64,000 bases of DNA from Scenedesmus sp. ARA3 (taxonomy: Eukaryota; Chlorophyta; Chlorophyceae; Sphaeropleales; Scenedesmaceae). The DNA lies in NCBI GenBank assembly GCA_004335835.1, contig RWJK01001368.1, positions 49,266-113,265 of the forward strand. Direction: 5' to 3'. Under the pieces are notes generated by a model. It ran no database searches. It was not told the origin of the DNA and saw nothing but the letters and a program-made list of their open reading frames with translations. This document shows positions 1 through 9,588 of this stretch, in pieces; position 1 is the stretch's first letter; every line of letters begins with the position of its first letter. The position numbers and the translations under genes were made by a program.

Positions 1-1478
1 GTCTTCGCGCTGCAGGCGCGCCTTGACGATTCCCCGCAGCAGGCTGTTGAGGTGCTGCTCCGTTGCCAGTGACAGGTAGGCGTACACGTCCTCACCCACG
101 GCCCGCACGCCGTGGCTCTTGGCGGCACGCGCCAGCAGGTTCATGGCGGGGCCCTGGCTGAGCACATACTCCTCCTGCGGGTTGGGAGGAAGGCAGGTGT
201 GTTGCCAGAATGATGGTGATCCGATGCATGCAAGCAGGTTGGCCGCAAATCTTGCTTCCACTAGGAAAATGAGCATTGGTTAGGGGTGTGTGTGAGGGCG
301 GGGAGGTGAGGCAGTGTATGTGCGATGCAAGCCAGGCAGCCCAGCAGGTGCTTGTGCTTGTACAACAGCCTGGCAACGCGCACCGGGTGGTGTGCAGCTA
401 TAGTGTGTGAAGCATCCCGCCAGCACCAGCAGCGTCAAGGATGGGCTGTTGGTCGGCACGCACTTGCAGCCAGCCGCATCTGCCTGCTGCCACATATGCC
501 AACCACGCCCACCTGCACGTTGCCCGCCTCCACCACCACAGCTCCTTTTGCTGCTTCATTCACTGCCAGCTCAGCCTGCAGGTCATCCACCCCCATCACA
601 TCAAGCCCGGTGCCGCCAGTCCTGTCATCGCCTGCAGTTACATCCTCGTCAATAATTTTCTTGCGCACACCGCCTGGGCCTGCCTTGGCTGCCGGCTGGC
701 CTGCAGCAGCCTCCTCAGCCTTGCGCTTGGCCCCCTGCAGCAGCAGCATGGCGAATGAAGCACGGTGCACGCAATGATGTTGGAGATACGTGTTAACAAT
801 ACGTATGTCTGGCGGGCGGCAGGCGTGTGCGGCAGGTTTGCAAGAGTGCTGCTGGCAGCAGTATGCAAGCTGTGGACAGCCAGCACTGCTGAGTATGCTT
901 GGCAAGCAAACCATCATAACCTCCCAGCATGTGAATGCAACAGCAGCCCCGCTGCACAGCATCCTTTAAGGCTAAGGCCCAGCTGCAGCTGCTGCTGCAA
1001 GCAGCTCTACACTGACAGCTCCCCCTCACCTGCGCACGATATGCTGCTGCACTAGCCCGCGGCAGCGCGTACCAAGTCGCGGCGCCTGAGCCTTCCCTGT
1101 TGGCGCACTGCACCCACTCGTAGCCATCAGGCGGCGCAATCTTGGGCGCCTCCCCAGGCTGCAGTGTGGCCAGGTGCTGCTGCACCAGCGCTGCAGTGGA
1201 ATTTGGCACCAGCGCAGCAGCAGGCCGCACTCCAGGCATGCCGGGCTGGCCATACATGCCTGGCCGCATGCCTGCAAGGCCTGCGGGGTAGCCAGCCTGA
1301 CCTGGCTGGCGCTGCTGCCCCAGCTGCGCCAGCTGCGCTGCCAGTGGCAGTTGCACGCCTGGCCGCTGCTGCTGTTGCTGCTGCTGCTGCGCCTGGCGCT
1401 CCAGCAGGGACAGGTTGCCTGCGGAGCCTTGGCTAGGGAGGGAGCCAGCAGGGCCGGGAGTGCCTGGCTTCTTGCCTC

Positions 1479-1512
<34 letters not shown>

Positions 1513-1989
1513 AGCTGGTGACGGGCCGCTTGCGCCAGCGCTGCCCGGGCGGCGGCCAGCCTGACCAGCCGCTGACTGCTGCAGCGCACGTTGCTGCTGC
1601 TGCTGTTGCTGCTGCTGAAGTAACGCCGCGAGCTGCAGCTGCTGCTGAAGTAGCTGCTGTTGCGTAGCTGGCTGCTGCACAGAGTATCCCGGCAACATGA
1701 CATGCCCACCGGCTGCCAGTTGTGCTTGCTGCAGCAGCAGCTGCTGCTGCAGCTGCAGCTGCTGCTGTTGTGCAGCTGGCATGGCCTGCTGCCCAGGGCC
1801 CGGGGACGCGGTCCGTGCCTGCGCCTGTGCCTGCTGCTGCTGCGCCAGCTGCTGCGCCTGGCCAGGGTTGGCCCAGGCGTTGTTGCTGCCCTGGAACTGC
1901 TGGCCCCGTGGCGGCACCCCGCCAGGCATGCTGGGCATCAGGGCTCGCTGCGCTGCCATCGCAGCTTGCTGTGCAGCGGCAGCGCTGGC

Positions 1990-2030
<41 letters not shown>

Positions 2031-2770
2031 ACATGCCAGGCTGCTGGGGGTGCTGCTGGGACATGGCGCTGGCCTGGCTTGCTGCTGATGGCTTAGCTGC
2101 TGCTGCTGCTGCTCCTCCTGGTTGCAGGCTGTGATTGCTGCTTGCAGGAGGGCGCTGGACTTGCGGCTTGCCCTGAGAGCATGTGCAGTGCAGGGGTTGA
2201 CAGGCAGGGCGTGACAAGTGCTGCTGGCATGAGACCGCAGCAAAGTGCGCACATGGAGACACTGCACTGCAGTGTGTGGAGTGAGTGTTGAGACGTTTCT
2301 GCTGCTGCCACTGCCGCCCTGCTGCTGTTGCTGCTGCTTCTGCTGTTGCTGTTGCTGCGCTGTCCTGCAAACACTGCACATCCTCTCCACCTGCAGTACT
2401 TCAGCTGACACTGGATTATCTTGCCTGCTGCAGCTCACCTGCTGTATGTACTCTTGTTGCACTGGTTTCAATATGTGCGGAGGCACAGCCTCGAGGAACA
2501 GCTGCAGCTGCTGGTCTGCCCGTGGCAGAGACTGCAGGACACAAGCATGCAAGTGCAACAGCAGCAATCAACTGCGTAACTCAAACCAACAGCGCGTGAT
2601 AAGCAGACAACATACGTGGATGCTGCAGGGATTTGTTGCAGAAAGCTTCATACCTTGACTTTCTTCGACCAGCTGCTGATAGCCTGCCGATACTCTGGGT
2701 GTCTGTGCACTAGGAAAGATATGAAGTGAACTGAAACCAGCTCCTGCCTGCTCAGTAGCAGGCTGTCCAT
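1..2770 (-). CDS. TAF4: TAF4, TFIID subunit (3' part beyond the left edge)
   Basis: Likely the TFIID subunit TAF4, a nuclear histone-fold protein that pairs with TAF12 in the general transcription machinery. Exons on the minus strand, in reading order: 2770-2654, 2531-2439, 2172-1030, 734-513 and 174 to beyond 1. All junctions are GT-AG and in phase, giving 583 residues before the edge. The start ATG (2768-2770) opens MDSLLLSRQELVSVHFISFL; I do not recognise this N-terminal segment. The third exon (381 residues) is a Gln/Ala-rich region with long polyQ, typical of TAF4 activator-binding regions. The fourth exon is basic/acidic (starts GAKRKAEEAA). The last visible exon contains MNLLARAAKSHGVRAVGEDV followed by YAYLSLATEQHLNSLLRGIV, which matches the helix pattern of the conserved TAF4 C-terminal domain (HGI..L..DV..YVS.AT...L..L). 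The rest of that domain lies outside the window. Fairly sure of the family, less sure of exon 1. Confidence 0.82.
1992..2028 (-). repeat. (CAG)12 polyglutamine tract in TAF4
   Basis: An uninterrupted CTG run on the plus strand reads as CAG/Gln codons in the TAF4 Q-rich exon. It is the longest of several Gln runs there (others near 1489-1512 and 1597-1617). Such tracts are length-polymorphic and prone to assembly error. Confidence 0.9.
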
Positions 2771-4142
2771 CCAGCAGAGCTGATGATCCCATGACCTAGT
2801 TGCAGCTTGCTATGATGGCAGATCATGGCACGCAGGCCAGAAATGTGCAAGCAGCAGCAGTAGCTGCAGCACAAGCTGTTCCCAAGCGCACAGCTGCACA
2901 GCAACCAAGCACTGGGTGGTGTGGAAAAAAAAGGTTTCAACTTGAAATGTTTTACAAGGCTACAAGCAGTGAACAACCAAGCGATCTCGTTGTTGCCTGC
3001 TGCCGTGTTGCTGCTGCGATCACTGTGACTGTATCCGCTTGCTACGTCCCTAACACGAATAGTAGTACACTAAACTAGGACTGCTTTGATGAACCATAAG
3101 GCGACTTTACTCAAATCACACTGGTGCATCCATGGTACAGCTGGAGTGGGTTAGGGGTCAACCGGTTACAGAACCGTATGTTGTCGACTTTGTATTATGC
3201 TCATCCGGCATCTCGTCGACACCACCATACAGTGCTTCCGTTTACTTAGCCAGCACAGCTGCACACAGGCAACCAGAGCTGCACTGCTGCACTTGCTGCT
3301 GCTAAGCACTGAGCATGTCTGAGCAGGCAGGAACTCACTGAATCCGGAAGGGGAAAGATTTGTTACCACAGGCAGTTCATGAACAGATAACACGTCTTGA
3401 TCACCGACTCAACCTGGCGCAGAAACATGAACTTCATAGCGCGTGCAACCGTGAAGCCGCTCTCAACGGCTGAGAACATGTGTCAATGTCTGTTGCCAGC
3501 AATGATACATGCAGCAGGCTAGGATCCAATCACTGAACGTATTTAGGCCCACAACAGTCACAAAAGATGCCACATGCTGTTGTTCTGACACTGCTGGCCA
3601 GCCAAGCATGCTGTGCAGAAGCCCATACAGTCCACAGTGTGAGGCAATGCACGAGGTTCGTGGCAAAACAGCAAAAGCTACAGGCAGTACGCACCGGGCT
3701 GTAGCACGTGGTTGACAGGAAACACCGACAAAACCATGCATGTGGCAACTGTTGAAGTGACCACCTTCACGAGTCCAAGTCCATTTCCAACAACAAAGGA
3801 TTCACAGTGGATGAAGATGCAACACCTGCTCCGTGGTACTGCGATGAGGACATTCCTCTTTGACATCTCCTGTTCGCAGCTGCTGCAAAAAGTATGGGTC
3901 ACTGGTGTCTCTGGTCTGAACAGGACCTGGCCGCAAAAAAAGCTGTTCTTGTGAGTAAGGCGGCCTCACTGAGGGCCACTGAGGAAGCGAGCCAGCCGCA
4001 TGCAAGCCATGCCTCACAGCATTGCCCACCACCAGTCCCCAAACTGCCTCAGTGAGTCCTGCTGCTGCCAATCCAAATGCCCCACAGCCATGTGGCGCTG
4101 TGCTGGTTTGATCGACATCCATGTTGACAGCTTCCGTTCTGC
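2771..4142. other. Intergenic: TAF4 promoter side and 3' flank of the next minus-strand gene
   Basis: No convincing gene is visible. Short ORFs (for example 3712-3954 plus and 3802-4122 minus) lack the CAG/GCA-rich codon texture of neighbouring exons and show no family motif. The right part is probably the 3' untranslated region of the minus-strand gene ending at 4143. The part next to 2771 should hold the TAF4 promoter, but no TATA box or repeat stands out. Confidence 0.5.
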
Positions 4143-5444
4143 TCAGTTGGTGGTGCTGCTGCTGCTGCTGCTGTCATCCTCGTCGGCTGCGGGCTGCCGT
4201 GCCGCGCCAGGCCCTGCACTGCCGAAGATGCTGCCTTTCATACCCAGCTTCTTCAGCAGGTCATCACACTGCTGCAGCACCTCCACCTCCTGCAGGGCCA
4301 GGCGCAAACAACGCAGCAGCAGCAGTAGCAGCACAGGTTGCATGGCCAATCGTATTGACCAGGAAGAGGTTTGCGTGCCTTGCTGACAAGATGCCTGGCG
4401 CATACCAAACCAGCAGGCCGCAGCACACCCACGCAATTGCAATAGCAGCTCAACATGAATGTCACCATGGGTTGCTGAGATAACACCAGCCGCTTTCGTC
4501 TGCTTCCCGCATCATCAACCAGCACCTAGCATCAGTGCTGCCGGCTCTCACCAGGTCTCCTAGGTGCTCCAGCTCCTCCACAGCAGCACGCACTGCCTTG
4601 CCCAGCTTAGTCTGGCTGTTCATGGCATCAAAGTAGGTGCCAGGGACCTGCAGCAGCAGAGAGTAGGTTCCAGCAACCGGAGAGCTTGATGGCTGGAGAA
4701 CCCCACATGCCACGCTTGCAGGGCTGTACAATTTGCAGCCACTGCTGGGTCCCTGGGATTCCGCTGCAGCTGTGGCAAAAGGAGTGCAAGAGCTGCTGCA
4801 ATTGCCCTACGGCTATGTGGTTAGCAGTTACAAGTGCATGAAGGTCGGGTCAAGTGAACCTGGAAGGGCAACTGCCGCTTGCACTGGTCAGCGGCGGCTC
4901 TCACCTCTGGGTCCTCCTCAGGTAACAGCCCTTCAACTTCCACCTCTTCCGGCTGCTGACTCTGGCAAAGAAGTATGGAAATAAATGTGATTTGCCAGTC
5001 AATGCCTGAACATATGAATGGGCTTGACATCACGCAACAACAGGGCACACCCATGATGGTAGCGCTTTGTGGTGCGTGCAGCAGCATGCTGGCACTGCCT
5101 TCCACCCACCTGGCTGCTTGGTGCTGCTCCATCAGCCTCAGCAGCCGTCCATACTGCTCTAACACGGGGTTTCAGAGCATGACGAGCATTAACTGGGCGT
5201 GCTTGACAGCTGCATCGGGATCTGGCTGTGCTTGCCGGGCTGCTGCTGCTGCCACATCTGCTGAGCCGAGCCTGCATTGTTCAATGTTTACAGTAATTGT
5301 AAGGTTTTTGCAAGTATGATTGTGTTGAATGTGAGGTTGAATGCGGATTTGACGCGCCCTTAACTCGCAGGTGTGACTCAACCTCCGAAGGACCCCGTGT
5401 TGCTACGTGGGTCGCCTTGTGCGGTTCCGAGCAACGTCCGCCAT
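4143..5444 (-). CDS. Unidentified small helical protein with acidic Ser-rich tail; in-frame TGA in the best model
   Basis: I do not recognise the family. Well-supported minus-strand exons: 4959-4860, 4647-4552 and 4289-4143 (stop TGA). They encode a helical region (EDPEVRAAADQCKRQLPFQ, then GTYFDAMNSQTKLGKAVRAA, then EVLQQCDDLLKKLGMKG) and an acidic tail ending DEDDSSSSSSTTN. Upstream, an exon of about 5273-5110 shares the same frame and reads helical on both sides, but it is split by TGA at 5166-5168. A possible first exon is 5444-5405 (ATG, MADVARNRTRRP), ending in a GTAGCA donor whose phase fits the acceptor before about 5273. A conservative alternative starts at the ATG at 5132 and gives 121 residues. 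Another starts at 5277 in a different frame and gives 170. The C-terminal three exons are likely real; the 5' end is unresolved. Confidence 0.5.
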
Positions 5445-5585
5445 CACTATTACTGACTCTCACACACATACTTGCCGTTTCCTGTTCCTTGTGTGCCGTT
5501 TCCACAGCAAGATCGATTCACTAGCGTTGCTTGCTTGCGGCCGCGCCATGGCCGGTTCTGTCCCTCAGTCAATGTAGCACAGTGG
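5445..5585. promoter_or_regulatory. Compact head-to-head promoter interval
   Basis: The minus-strand small gene (candidate ATG at 5444) and the plus-strand orphan (ATG 5586) diverge with about 140 bases between the putative start codons, so a shared promoter and 5' untranslated sequence are implied. If the small gene starts downstream instead, at 5132, the interval is about 450 bases. No TATA box is evident. This is inference from gene order. Confidence 0.35.
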
Positions 5586-6929
5586 ATGAAAAGGCGCTTG
5601 TCGTCGGTTGCAGACACCAGCAGTCACAGTCCTGACCACCAGCCCACAGCAGCAGCATCTTCTGCGCACCTTGGCTCGCCCAGCAGCTCGCCTAGCAAGC
5701 GCAAGCGCAGCGAGTTCCTTCAAGAAAAACTTCCTAGCCATCTTCCGGCGCAGCCTCTTGCAAGCAACCAAGGGAGCCCGCTGAAACAGCAGCAGCACCA
5801 CCACCAACAGCCCCAGCCCAGCTGCAGCATGCATATTGCAACTGCAAATCCCATCAGCACTCGCGTGGTGACAAGAAGCAAAGCCAAGTCAGATGGACCA
5901 GCAGAGTCGCGCAGGGAGGCGCTGGGTGCAGCAGATGCTGGACACCAGCACAACACACCTGGGCTGGCTGGCTTCACAGATCTGCATGCACTGAAGCCAG
6001 CAGCGCTCAGCACGCAGCAAGTGCCAGGCCACCATGCAGCAATCCTGCCCAGCACTGCAGCCAAGCGTGCGGCAGCAACGGCAGCGGCTGTTGCAGCACC
6101 AGCAGCTCCTGCAGGACGCCTCCATGCAGCGCTTAGTGATGATCTGCAGCATTTGTTGGACAAGCCAGGCCACCCCACACACAATCAGCTCATTGCGGCT
6201 GCTGCAGCAGCAGCGAGGCTCACCCACCCAAGTCTGCTGCGCAACACAGGCATAACGAGCGCCAGCAAGCACAGCACAGCAGACGCAACCGCAGTAGCGG
6301 GCACAACAGCGCTGCCGCCGCTTCGCAAGCAGATGGCGAGCTCTCCTGCAAGGCACCACAGCAGCGGCGGGGCAGAGCGCAGTGCCAGCGTGAGCAGCGA
6401 CGGCGGCAGCAGGCAGACTTCAAGCAGCGGCCGCGCTGCCGCCGCTGCAGCAGACCATGCGACAGCGCCCGGCAAGCGCAGCAGCGCGGCTGGCAGCAGG
6501 CGCGTGTCTTTTGCGCGAGGCCCGCTGCGCATCGTCGACGCAGTGCGCACCCCAGTGACGCCCGACGGCCACCCGGCATGTGAAGGCGCGCTGGCAATGC
6601 CTGTGCGGCGTGTGCCGTCGTCATACGCGCTGGACCTCACGCGCGGCAACGTGCTCATGCTGGAGCAGCTGCTGGGGCCAGAGTCTGCCATGTCTGTGGC
6701 CAGGCTCAAGCGGCGCGTGGGGCTGCTGCCGCCCATCAGGCCGCCGCGGCCACACGTCTGCAGCAGGCGTGCCGGCAGTGATGCTTATGCAGCTGATCAT
6801 GAGGAGGAAGAAGAGGAGGAGGCTGCTGCAGGCACATCAGCTGCGGGTGCGCACGCTGGCATGAAAGTGCCAGGCAGGGCGCGCAGTGTGTCGGTGGGTG
6901 GCGGCAGGCCGGCTGGTGTCGCCAGGTAG
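5586..6929 (+). CDS. Single-exon basic, low-complexity orphan with RVSF motif
   Basis: A 447-residue intronless ORF, unusual here because most neighbours have many introns. The chosen ATG opens MKRRLSSVADTS. The frame stays open upstream to another ATG at 5472, which would add 38 residues, but that stretch lacks the composition of the rest. The protein is Ser/Ala/Gln-rich with basic clusters (SPSKRKRSEF near residue 36, VTRSKAKS near 97) that resemble nuclear localisation signals. The most ordered part is residues about 300-400: RRVSFARGPLRIVDAVRTPV, then YALDLTRGNVLMLEQLLGPE and VARLKRRVGLLPPIRPPRP. RVSF at residues 306-309 fits the RVxF docking consensus for protein phosphatase 1. An acidic run (EEEEEEEAAAG) follows. 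No catalytic domain is seen. A nuclear regulatory or chromatin role is only an inference. Confidence 0.65.
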   Translation: MKRRLSSVADTSSHSPDHQPTAAASSAHLGSPSSSPSKRKRSEFLQEKLPSHLPAQPLASNQGSPLKQQQHHHQQPQPSCSMHIATANPISTRVVTRSKAKSDGPAESRREALGAADAGHQHNTPGLAGFTDLHALKPAALSTQQVPGHHAAILPSTAAKRAAATAAAVAAPAAPAGRLHAALSDDLQHLLDKPGHPTHNQLIAAAAAAARLTHPSLLRNTGITSASKHSTADATAVAGTTALPPLRKQMASSPARHHSSGGAERSASVSSDGGSRQTSSSGRAAAAAADHATAPGKRSSAAGSRRVSFARGPLRIVDAVRTPVTPDGHPACEGALAMPVRRVPSSYALDLTRGNVLMLEQLLGPESAMSVARLKRRVGLLPPIRPPRPHVCSRRAGSDAYAADHEEEEEEEAAAGTSAAGAHAGMKVPGRARSVSVGGGRPAGVAR

Positions 6930-9588
6930 CATGTTGCGGGCGGCGGACGGCAGTAGCGTGCACGGTGCTGGCGGCTGAGCAAGGGGGCTGTAGGATGGTG
7001 CGAGTGCGTTGTCAGCTAGCGCTTCATCTGTCGGCCTTTGCGGCGTGCGTATCAGACATGCCTGTTTGAACGGTTGGTTGGTCAGATCACCACGGTTGCA
7101 GACATTTGTTACGTTTGTGCTTGGCTCTAGCAGCTTGCATGTCATGCATGGACAGTATTATGCTCGCAGCAGTGTGGGCGTGCATGGTGTCTTGCTGCAT
7201 TTTGCGCCATTTCCTGCAGGCTGTTTATGCTTAGCCTGCCTTGACCGCTTGACTGCTTGTATCACCACGTGTCAACTCATTGTTGCCTCGCATGCATGGT
7301 TGCCAGGTTATGTTATGACCGCAGTAAGCATGGATAAGCCTGCTTGTGGTGGTGCTTTCGCATGTCTGGTGTGATGCTGCACACCACGTGGCGCGGGGGA
7401 GCATGTGGTGCAGGGGTTCGATGGTGGCGCCTGCATCATCTCCAGGATAGGCTATCGCTGTGATTGTGATTTGGTGCTGCCAGCAGCACATGGGTTGTAG
7501 GTCAGGAGATGCGCTTGGGGTAGAGGGTGCAGCTTCGGTTTTGGCAGGTTTGGGATTGTATTCGCTTCATCTCTGTGCGATTTACTTTGTGGTTTCCGCA
7601 GCAGCTGCCGGCTGTGCTGGCAGCTGTACTCCACCTCTTGAGGGTGCATGCCTGCAAGGTTGTGATGGTGTCGAGGCAGGTTGCATGGCGCGTTGCTGGG
7701 CTGCTGTCGGCCCTTCAACCGTGGTCAGGCACCTGCCGCCACAGCGCAGCAGCCAGGGAGCACATGTTGCATCCCTGGCTGCACGCTGGCTTTTGTGTGT
7801 TGTGTTTCGGCGTTCCTCGATGCCGCATCAGGCTGCTGTGTGCAATCTGGCTGAGGTGCGGTGAAGAAGTACTCCGCAGGGTCGGTCATACACGCTTGTA
7901 CAGTTTTGTCGATTGTGCCTTGGGTATACTGTATTTGGTGACTTTGTGAGGTTTTGTGGCTGGATTCACAGCAGGGGCAGTTCGGCTATGCAGTGCTGAG
8001 CAGCCAAAGTACTTTCAAGTGGCCCAAGCACCGCTGTGTAAGCATGGCAGGACTAGTAGTGTGCTAGCTTATTGTACGCATGTTGCTGCACAAAAAGCAG
8101 GGACAGGTGTGGGGTGTCGTGTGCGGTTTGTGCCTCGGCACGATTGTGACGGCCAGTGGAGTGACAGCAAACAGATGTAGGTCCAGTGGCGGAGAGCAAT
8201 GCTACTTGTTGGCGCCAGCGGCAGGAGCGGCAACTGGTGTCCGTTGGGGGTTGTGACATCCTGCATGCATTGGTGGTGCAATGTCCTGCAGCAGTTGTCT
8301 GTATGGTCGCTTGCAGAGTCTGCTTGGCAGTGCTCTGTCTGCATCATGGCATGCTGCGCATGGCTATAATGATGCCGCCAGGACAGGTGGCTGGAACTGC
8401 TGCTTTCATGCTTGATGTGCATGGCATATATTTCAGCATGTGTTTCCATGCCCCCCTTCGTGTTGCAGCCCAAGCGTCCCCAGGTTATTGACAGGCATCA
8501 GCTGATGCTGCAAAGGCGCGGCACACCCTGCATGAATGACGTGGCGGCTGTGTGCTGGTTGCATAGCCAGCAGTGGCCTTGTTGTTAAGCAGTGGAGTGC
8601 TCAGACCTTGTGGCTGTTGTGCAGGAAGCAGGGGTGGAACGAGTATGGTGTGCACGGCAGAGATCAGCATCTGCCTTTGAGTATGTGTTGGAACTGACAG
8701 CAGAGTTGATTGCACCAATGCAGCTTTCCCCAGCCCCAGTGGCTGGCAGGAAAGATGCATGCGTGGAGAGGGCTCCGGAGATCTACAGCGGGGGAGAGGT
8801 CAAGGAGATCTACAGCGGGGGAAAGGACAAGGATGTATGTACACGTTGCAGCATGTGTGTGTTTGAGGAGGTGCCATCCTATGCCACACTTTTGCACCAG
8901 TTTGTGAGGCTTGGGTTGGTGGCAGGGCCATGCCTCGCTTGCGCTTCACTGCTGTTTGGTAGAGTGCTGAATCAGATTGCTTGCATGTTGCTGCTTCACA
9001 TTCCAGAGTGTTTTGTGTAAACATGCTCACCATGTGCAGCCACTGCACGGTGCAGCTCATATTGCATACGTGAGTGGATCAATGATGGGTGCTTGTTTGT
9101 GTTAGTAATGTCTGCATTGACATGTATGGGGGAGAGGAGGGGTTCACTGCTTGTTGCACTGGCAGCTCAGTGCAGAACAGGCCATGGTGTATCTCGGTGG
9201 TAGTGTGTTGCCGCATGGTTAGCAATTTTGCTGCTGCCAGTGACGCGCAGCCCTGCAGACTTCAGCTGTGGTGTGTGAATGAGCGTAACATGTGCACTAT
9301 ATACCGGAGTTTTGGTTGGAGTACAGGTGTCCATCACGTAGCTCTTGGCTGCTCAGCAGTGTGCCCTGATGACTGTTGTTATGCAATCGCAACCAGGGTT
9401 TCCAAGGGAAGAACCCAGCATCATAGTACACCAAAGACACGCCGGACAGACAAACACGATCTCAGTGTGCACGGTGCTGCGAAACTCGGGGCTTTCAAAT
9501 GCGCGACAGTCGATACAAGGCAGGTGGCCGATGTTGCGTCTAGTCGCATGGTTGTCTAGCATTAGCCATGGTTATACATGTAGTCTAT
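6930..9588. other. Long TG-rich gene-poor stretch
   Basis: About 2.65 kb on the plus strand is rich in TG/TTG, with few CAG arrays and no ORF of exon-like composition. The longest ORFs (7460-7864, 8592-9020, 9089-9559) are Cys/Val/His-rich, as expected from random translation of TG-rich DNA. TGTAA motifs occur near 8036 and 9014. The likeliest content is a long 3' untranslated region of the 5586-6929 gene and the 5' flank, or unrecognised 5' exons, of the formin. A non-coding RNA is possible but not shown. Confidence 0.5.
8777..8830. repeat. 27-bp tandem duplication
   Basis: Two adjacent 27-base units (8777-8803 and 8804-8830) share GGAGATCTACAGCGGGGGA and differ at two bases near the end. 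Translated on the plus strand in one frame they give EIYSGGEVK / EIYSGGKDK, but the surrounding ORF is not convincing as coding. Confidence 0.85.

Noticed and set aside
3712..4122. Overlapping ORFs on both strands at 3712-3954 and 3802-4122
   Set aside because: Neither has neighbours that splice in phase or a recognisable motif. The location fits the 3' untranslated region of the gene ending at 4143.
7405..7440. tRNA T-loop-like GGGGTTCGATGG
   Set aside because: No acceptor stem, anticodon arm or D arm could be folded around it.
7009..9559. Several 90-160 residue plus-strand ORFs
   Set aside because: Cys/His/Val-rich random composition, no conserved motif, no consistent splice chain. Kept only as possible untranslated sequence.
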